In this document: in pieces, positions 57,661 to 64,000 of the stretch | How positions within the stretch are numbered: position 1 is the stretch's first letter | Layout: every line of letters begins with the position of its first letter | Origin: Riptortus pedestris | Lineage: Eukaryota; Arthropoda; Insecta; Hemiptera; Alydidae | Reading direction: 5' to 3' | Assembly (NCBI GenBank): GCA_019009955.1 | Contig: CM032229.1 | Span: 195,224,001-195,288,000 of the forward strand | Length of the DNA: 64,000 nt | Notes under the pieces: model-generated | The model's input: the letters and a program-made list of their open reading frames with translations, nothing else | Told to the model about the DNA's origin: nothing | Databases searched by the model: none | Position numbers and translations under genes: made by a program

Positions 57661-58551
57661 CGTACCACACTCAGTGGGCATGCCACACACAACAGTGAAC
57701 AAAACACACAAAGTACATATACCACACACTGCACACATACCACACTCAGTGGGCATACCACACACAACAGTGAACAAAACACTCAAAGTACATATACCAC
57801 ACACTGCACACATACCACACTCAGTGGGCATACCACACACAACAGTGAACAAAACACTCAAAGTACATATACCACACACTGCACACATACCACACTCAGT
57901 GGGCATGCCACACACAACAGTGAACAAAACACACAAAGTGCATATACCACACACAGCATACATACCACACTCTGTGGGCATACCACACACAACAGTGAAC
58001 AAAACACACAAAGTGCATATACCACACACAGCATACCTACCACACTCTGTGGGCATACCACACACAACAGTGAACAAAACACACAAAGTGCATATACCAC
58101 ACACTGCATACCTACCACACTCAGTGGGCATACCACACACAACAGTGAACAAAACACACAAAGTACATATACCACACACAGCATACCTACCACACTCAGT
58201 GGGCATAGCACACACAACAGTGAACAAAACACACAAAGTACATATACCACACACCGCATACCTACTACACTCAGTGGGCATACCACGCACAACAGTGAAC
58301 AATATACACAAAGTACATATACCACACACAGCATACCTACCACACTCAGTGGGCATACCACACACAACAGTGAACAAAACACACAAAGTACATATACCAC
58401 ACACAGCATACCTACCACACTCAGTGGGCATACCACACACTGCAATCCTACCACACTCAGTGGACATACCACACACAACAGTGAACAAAACACACAAAGT
58501 GCATATACCACACACAGCATACCTACCACACTCTGTGGGCATACCACACAC
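57661..58551 (+). repeat. 75-bp higher-order region of the CA-rich array (about 12 copies)
   Basis: The unit includes CCACACTCAGTGGGCATACC, ACACACAACAGTGAACAAAA, CACACAAAGTACATATACC and ACACAGCATACCTA. Period 75 bp (25 codons). Built from the same motifs as the rest of the array but homogenised as a longer unit. Confidence 0.95.
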
Positions 58552-60045
58552 GGTGTTTATTTATTTATTTATTTTTTTAAACTATTTCCTCTACATAGTA
58601 AGGCTAAGTGGAGGGGATTTTATTTTCTGCACATCCCATGCAACATTTCTACACATAATGCAAATATTATATGTACTTTTTGACAAAACATTTAACAATT
58701 TTATATAATATATATATGCATATTAAAAATGTAAATAAGAACACGAAAATTAAATTTTACAAAAAAATAATTAAATAAGAACAATTAGGAATACAATTAA
58801 ATAACCAATAAAAAATTACATAATATTTATATTATATTATCTTTTCCTCTCTCAGCTTAACAATATCATAGGCTATTACTTTTAATAAATTTTGGTGTTT
58901 TGAAAATAAAATATTGGGACTGATAGGCCAAGCGGGAATATGAGTCTTTAACTGTCTTCTTATGTCTTGAGTCAGTCTGCATCCATATATCAGGTGGGTG
59001 AATGTCTGTTCAGTGTAACTGTTGCATTTACAAGTATTTGAGTCAGTAAGTTGGAATCTATGTTAGTAAGAGTTTGTATTTCCGTGTCCAGTTAGTATTT
59101 GTGTTAGATAAAATGTATGTTGGGATAGTGAGATATTGGTTTTTAAAACAGGGATATATAATTTTAGATGTAATCCTTTATCTGTTTGATTCCATCTCTG
59201 TTGCCACGAATTAATACTTTTTTTCTCTGAGTAAAGATTTTAACACAGTTGGAGTAATTTTATTGTAAATTACCTCTTCACTACTTTTAGAGTGGATATC
59301 GACTATTTCATTGCCCATAATTCCTGCGTGTGCCTTGACCCATTTGAAGGGAATGAAAGTCAGTCTGTTTTTTAAGTGTTATAATATGGCGTATTTGTTC
59401 TATATGACCGTCGTGGTTTTTTATGTTGTCTAGTTTGTGTAAAAGCATTTGACTGTCTGTGTGTAGTAGAATGTAAGTGTTTGCCGGCAAGACCATTTCA
59501 TTTACATATTTTAGAGCCTGTAAGAAGGCAATAATTTCTCTCTGGTTATTAGAACAATGGTCGCCTAATTTAATTTCTTTTTACATTTATTACATAACAT
59601 AATAAGTTTTATTTCCTACAAAAATGATAAAGGCAGCGCCTATGTCCTGTCCATCTTTGCTACCGTCTGTGTAAATTGCAAGAGTGATTTGTATTTTCAG
59701 TAATAATTACAATGTCGGGTGTTAATCCAGGATGTGTCGAATTCATGTAAGGTACCGGCTATTCTACTTGTTCTGCTGTTATTTTATTAGTAGTTTGATG
59801 CAGTTTTAGTATTTTATATCTGTCAGTATATTCTTCCGCTATTATCGTAATAGGGACCAAATTGGACAAGACACATGCAGCTTCAAATGAAATAGTGCGA
59901 TATCCATTTATTATTTTAATTCCAATGAGCTTTTGAGCCCTCTCGAGCTTTGTAACTCCTTTGTAAATTACACTTAATGCTCCTGATTGGAGTCCCCATG
60001 TTGATTTAGCTGCAATTTTATGATTGTCAATAACAAAATGGATAT
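58552..60045 (-). pseudogene. RNase H-type LINE, 3' half, copy 2
   Basis: The minus strand from about 60045 reads STWGLQSGALSVIYKGVTKL, then GIKIINGYRTISFEAACVLS (the conserved RT-to-RNase H linker of R1/Jockey-type LINEs). The RNase H region follows (LLHTDSQMLLHKLDNIKNH; FKWVKAHAGIMGNEIVDIHS in a shifted frame), then NSWQQRWNQTDKGLHLKLY, LTGHGNTNS and a CKCNSYTEQTFTHLIYGCRL knuckle. The 3' end is an (AAAT)n tail at 58553-58576 abutting the CA-rich array. The 5' end is truncated where array-like sequence resumes. Several frameshifts. Confidence 0.85.
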
Positions 60046-60115
60046 GCCACACAGAGTGGATCAAGCACAAGGAATGAATGTACCATGCCCAGTGTATATA
60101 CCACAGACCGTGGTA
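60046..60115 (+). repeat. degenerate CA-rich array units beyond the LINE
   Basis: ATGCCACACAGAGTGGATCA, TACCATGCCCAGTGTATAT and ACCACAGACCGTGG are diverged CCACACAGTGGA-type units. They show the LINE sits inside the array or at its old edge. Confidence 0.7.
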
Positions 60116-60184
60116 AGATAAATCATCTATTCTGCTCCTACTCATCGCTGAAAAAACTTTAATAGTCCAACGATCCTAATACTT

Positions 60185-60235
60185 AGACATGACGAAATTG
60201 AGGTCCGTTCAAAATTATACTATATATATTTATAC
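60185..60235 (-). repeat. Rep-1 tail scrap (inverted)
   Basis: ACGAAATTGAGGTCCGTTCA then AAATTATACTATATATATT: the inverted tail next to a decayed TA tract. Confidence 0.6.
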
Positions 60236-60260
60236 ACACACACACCCACACACACGCACG

Positions 60261-60294
<34 letters not shown>
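60236..60294 (+). repeat. (CA)n microsatellite
   Basis: Mostly CA with a few CCA and CG changes. Confidence 0.95.
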
Positions 60295-60296
<2 letters not shown>

Positions 60297-60480
60297 CTTC
60301 TGTTACTACAAGCTGTCGCAATTTTTATTTAACAGCTACTAAAATCAATATATTATCGTTTTTCATGAAACTAAAAATGAAGTTGGTTAAAGGCTGAAAT
60401 CGGAGGGAGGGGGGTGGGAGGGGGGGGTAGCAAATTCTAAATACCTCCGTTATTATACTTTTCATTGAAAGGATTCATAA
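60295..60480 (-). repeat. Rep-1 core (inverted)
   Basis: Complement of the core: GTCGCAATTTTTATT, AAGTTGGTTAAAGGCTG, a G-rich run at 60398-60428 and AAATACCTCCGTTATTATAC. Confidence 0.65.
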
Positions 60481-60594
60481 AACTGTTACATTTAAAATTA
60501 TTATTATTTATTAACATCCTCTTTTTGCTCCTAAGGCTAATCGGGACGGGTTATCTACAGGTTACCACCCTTTTCTAGCCAGGGTGGGACTAAG

Positions 60595-61406
60595 TATTTT
60601 ATTTAATGAGTTCGTCAATTAATAAATTCCCGCCTGGACTAATGTAACTAAGAATAGATGTAAGAATTGTCAGATAGTAAATAAATCAAATGGATGTAGA
60701 TTCAATTAAAAATGAACACAACGTTCTAAATGAGGTTATAACAATAATTACAACTTACATAAACACAGTTTACTAAGGTACTTGTCCAAAACCAGAGTAA
60801 CAGATGTTCCCGGGCAATGACAACCTAATATTTTTTCGTCCTAGAATATTATGAGTCAACAACATCAGTCGTGGGGCGAATGGAAAACTCCAAGGGAAAT
60901 GAGTGATTGGGCTGTTGAGGAAATTTTATTGAGGGGGAGTGGATGAGATAACCAAATAAAAATCTATACTTGTCCACAGTACGAACCGGAAGGGAAGCAC
61001 AATATCAAAGGAGAAACTAAGTAGTTTTTTTATATGTTTCTTATTGTTTTATGAAGTTTTCTCGTAGCTGCTGTGTGGAGTAATTTGATTGTGTTATTGA
61101 CGGAAAGTGAAGGAAGCCGTAAAGAAACAAGATTCAATTTGGCTAAGTTTGCCTTCAACTTTAAAGTATCGCTTTAATATTTCGCCAAGCAACTTACCTT
61201 TTACAATCTACTCTCATAACTCAGCCCTATCTAGCCTTTTCAATTTAGTCATCCCTAATAAAATGGTATATTTCATTTTTATAGTCAATTACAATCTTAC
61301 TTTATTAAAAGTGTATTCCGCCGTTCGGGGGGGGGGGGGGGACTTCAAAATAGATTTACCATGATCTAAATACAACTAACTCACCCCCCGCCAATAGTTT
61401 TATAAG
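60595..61406 (+). repeat. ~800-bp repeat unit, copy 2
   Basis: Near-identical to 16590-17389, with a small insertion (AGAGTAAC at about 60795) and a longer G run at 61327-61341. Just after its end, TTCGTCACTAAATGAATTCCC (61412) resembles its own start (GTTCGTCAATTAATAAATTCCC), suggesting short direct terminal repeats. Family unknown. Confidence 0.85.
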
Positions 61407-62982
61407 AATTTCGTCACTAAATGAATTCCCTTGCCCATGCGGGAATCGATCTCGCCACTATTAACACTTAATGTCTTATAAATGTTATTATATACATTAC
61501 TTGCTAAGATACCCGGCGATGCCCGGGAAATCATTCTTGACTGACTGTTTTTATAGCAAGACTTCAATGTGTACAATTGCACTTCCCTCAACTACGTATT
61601 GTTTTTCCGAAATAGCCAATCCTAGAGTGTAACATTTGGGGACTAATAGAATAACAATTTTGGTTTTGAAGAATAAATAAAAATGTGTTTCTCCCTCTCC
61701 ACTTTTTGACTCACCGTTTTTGAATAATTCAAACCATAATCATGAATTGCATTTATTACAATTTAATATCATCTATAATAAACAAATTTCGTTTCAAAAA
61801 CCAATCCGAGCACTTATAGTTTAAGCATAGTTTTATGCATAAGATTAGATTCGTAATAACAAATCTCAGTGGAAATCACTTCCCCTGATGTCAGCATTTC
61901 TAGGATTAAAGAAACGCAATTAACTTTTTTGCCTCCCGTCAATTTCCGCTCTCGCATGAGTGTTATCATCATTGTTTTCTTAGATTATTGATGTAGAATA
62001 TTATTTTAATAATTTATCTACCTGATGGGACTAAATAATAGTGGTACCCTAAAAATAATTTCATTTATATGCAAAAAGCTAGATGAGAGGAAGAAACAGC
62101 GTTTTATTTGCACGATTGCCGAAAAAAAATAGAAAATGAAATATCGTGAATTTTTATTTCAGGCCTCCCCTATAATCGCCACTCTCATTTGAACCGAACA
62201 ATTTTAATATAGCTTATAATCTTGGAAAATTGATTGATAACTCACCTACCGAGTTTTGTTAAGTTTGGTTCAACCATTAGTGTCCAATAAAATAGTTAGC
62301 GCCCGCTTTAGTTTTTACAGTATATCTCGATTATACTTTGTTATACGACAAAAGTGAATATAACAAAAGTTACTCTAATTAATACTTAATAACAAAATAA
62401 ACAACGTTTGTCCTGTGCACATCTGCCAATAACCACTTGGAAACGAAATATCGCTATTTTTAATTTCAGGCCTTTCTTACAACCCCCACTCCTGCCCGTC
62501 CCTAGAAATGTTGGTACAGCTTATTATCATGGAAGCGTTAGTGCTAATACACATACCGAGTTTTGTTTAGTTCGGTTGAGTCTTTTGAGCCAAATGAAAT
62601 TGTTGATGCCCGCTTGAGGTTTAACTCATTTATACTTAAATGTACGACAAAAGTTACTCTAAATAACAAAATAAACAACTTTTGTTATGTGCATATTTAC
62701 CGAAAAATCAATGCGAAACGAAATATTGCTACTTTTAATTTCAGGCCTGATTCACCCCGACTCCTGTTCGTCTCAGAGAATATGAACATAGCCTAAAGTC
62801 TAAGTTGGGTTAGTAGTAATATACATACCAAGTTTCATAAAATTCTGTTCAACGGTTTATGCGTGAAAAGGTAACAAACAGAGACCGAAGAAACAAAATG
62901 CAGTTATGGTGTCTATGACATGTGAAACGAAAAGCTATCCTGAAATTTCGAGAAAATAATCAGTGTACAGACAGTGGTTACA

Positions 62983-62985
<3 letters not shown>
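61407..62985 (+). repeat. Rep-2, long copy
   Basis: Head AGATACCCGGCGATGCCCGG at 61507, degenerate middle, then monomers at about 62080, 62380 and 62660 (GAAATATCGTGAATTTTTAT; CGAAATATCGCTATTTTTAA with CAGGCCTTTCTTACAACC; CGAAATATTGCTACTTTTAA). The end has AATTCTGTTCAACGGTTTATG and GGTAACAAACAGAGACC. A TA tract follows. Confidence 0.8.

Positions 62986-63052
<67 letters not shown>
62986..63052 (+). repeat. TA microsatellite
   Basis: About 33 TA units between the end of one Rep-2 copy and the head of another. Confidence 0.97.
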
Positions 63053-63053
<1 letters not shown>

Positions 63054-63426
63054 TAGCTGAGATACCCGGCTTCGCCCGGGAAGTCATTTGAGGCTGAATG
63101 GTGATGGTATATATTTGGCAAGGCTTTACTTTGCACAATATTTTGACATTTACCCGTTCCAGTGTTTAGGGTTAATACCCGTTTTTATGTAAGACTTCAC
63201 TGTCCTGCATATTGTCATATTTCCCGTCTCCTGTGCATTATGCATAGATTTGAATTATTAAGGAGAAAATATTGACATACATTTGAATTAATGTGTTAAG
63301 TTAGTATGTTTAGAGACCAACTTAACCAAAAATGCAATAGAAAAATATTTATATTTACAAATATAAAAACACAAACACATGCTACGTACATCATAACCTT
63401 TTGTCCGGTAATAAGCTCGCTCAGGT
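63053..63426 (+). repeat. Rep-2 head
   Basis: CTAGCTGAGATACCCGGCTT followed by CGCCCGGGAAGTCATTTGAG. The rest to 63426 is AT-rich without clear monomers; it is interrupted by the LTR. Confidence 0.65.
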
Positions 63427-63708
63427 TGTAGCGTTCAATGTAAAATGTAACTCACGGGTTGGGCTCCTGAGTGTGGTTAACAGTCTTATGGCCACTGTAA
63501 TTATCGCACTCCCGTTAACTAATGTTTATTAAAACCCGCACAACAATTTATAAATGTTTTAAGAAAGAGGCACTCGCGACAGGCACATTGTGGGATTGGT
63601 AACCAAGCACTAGGGCAATTTTTTATATCATATGTTTTTTTCAAGCAATGGTGTTAATTTAATTTATCATATGTTTTTTTTTATTTTTTAAAAAAAGTAA
63701 CCGCTACA
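63427..63708 (-). mobile_element. complete Gypsy-type LTR (282 bp), minus orientation
   Basis: Minus strand starts TGTAGCGGTTAC (63708) and ends TTGAACGCTACA (63427). TGTAGCG and CGCTACA are 7-bp terminal inverted repeats with the TG...CA ends of LTRs. Same family as the Gypsy remnant at 51649-52957. Confidence 0.75.
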
Positions 63709-63726
63709 GGTTTCATGATTCCGTCA

Positions 63727-63742
63727 TCTAGGAGGGGAATCC
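63727..63742 (+). other. polypurine tract before the plus-orientation LTR
   Basis: TCTAGGAGGGGAATCC directly precedes TGTAGCGG (63743), as in the Gypsy remnant near 51840. Confidence 0.7.
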
Positions 63743-64000
63743 TGTAGCGGTTACTTTTTTTAAAAAATAAAAAAAAACATATGATAAATTAAATTAACAC
63801 CATTGCTTGAAAAAAACATATGATATAAAAAATTGCCCTAGTGCTTGGTTACCAATCCCACAATGTGCCTGTCGCGAGTGCCTCTTTCTTAAAACATTTA
63901 TAAATTGTTGTGCGGGTTTTAATAAACATTAGTTAACGGGAGTGCGATAATTACAGTGGCCATAAGACTGTTAACCACACTCAGGAGCCCAACCCGTGAG
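63743..64000 (+). mobile_element. Gypsy-type LTR, plus orientation, cut by window end
   Basis: Starts TGTAGCGGTTAC and mirrors the LTR at 63427-63708. If full-length it would end about 24 bases past the window. Confidence 0.75.

Larger units (their letters stand above)
63451..64000. repeat. perfect inverted repeat, 260-bp arms, 30-nt loop
   Basis: 63451-63710 is the exact reverse complement of 63741-64000 as far as I could compare, with no mismatch. The spacer is 63711-63740. The right arm is cut by the window edge, so the palindrome may be longer. Confidence 0.95.

Noticed and set aside
56008..58551. 847-codon minus-strand open frame rich in Cys, Val and Gly
   Set aside because: It follows the 18/21/75-bp period of the CA-rich array. 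Equivalent long frames exist on the opposite strand and in other phases.

Overview
This is eukaryotic nuclear DNA dominated by repeats. Its mix of mobile elements (R2-, RTE- and RNase H-type LINEs, BEL/Pao, Ty3/Gypsy, mariner, a THAP protein) points to an arthropod, probably an insect. That placement is inference: no host housekeeping gene, rRNA or intact tRNA gene is present to fix the species. The composition suggests heterochromatin or another repeat-rich intergenic region. The only plausible cellular protein gene is a THAP-domain ORF at 32965-33726 (minus).

Layout. 0-13 kb: a broken RTE-type reverse transcriptase, a 19-bp array, AT-rich spacer, pieces of interspersed families, a CpG-rich 104-bp array, a mariner remnant with long inverted arms inside a TA microsatellite, and a decayed R2-type LINE. 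13-19 kb: a LINE fragment meets a BEL/Pao fragment, followed by interspersed repeats, an ~800-bp unit repeated at 60.6 kb, and a 20-bp array. 19-29 kb: a 53-bp satellite (about 149 copies), a ~750-bp CT tract and a 32-bp array. 29-35 kb: an RNase H-type LINE copy, a 1.48-kb DNA transposon with inverted ends and a broken ORF, the THAP gene with tandemly duplicated 3' exons, a SINE-like element and another LINE piece. 35-38 kb: interspersed families joined at TA tracts. 38-47 kb: a 103-bp satellite whose monomer carries a tRNA T-arm, then 47-bp and 58-bp arrays. 47-53 kb: more interspersed families, a second 32-bp array and a deleted Gypsy element. 53.6-58.55 kb: a CA-rich array of 18- and 21-bp units, interrupted by a LINE; degenerate array units reappear on the far side. 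60-64 kb: interspersed families and, at the window edge, a perfect inverted repeat of two head-to-head LTRs.

I use three working names for interspersed families. Rep-1: head with CCGTCACGCAGGGGCTGCG, core with AACGGAGATATTT, TA tract, tail with GGACCTCATTTTCGTCATCT, ending in GGGAAATCTGC. Rep-2: head with ACCCGGCTTCGCCCGGG, ~290-bp internal monomers with CAGGCCTCCCTTATAACC, and an end with TTCGGTTCAGCCGTTTATGC. Rep-3: relatives sharing the Rep-1 head but with a different body. Tandem arrays make up roughly two fifths of the window. Most long open frames are by-products of tandem repetition, not genes.
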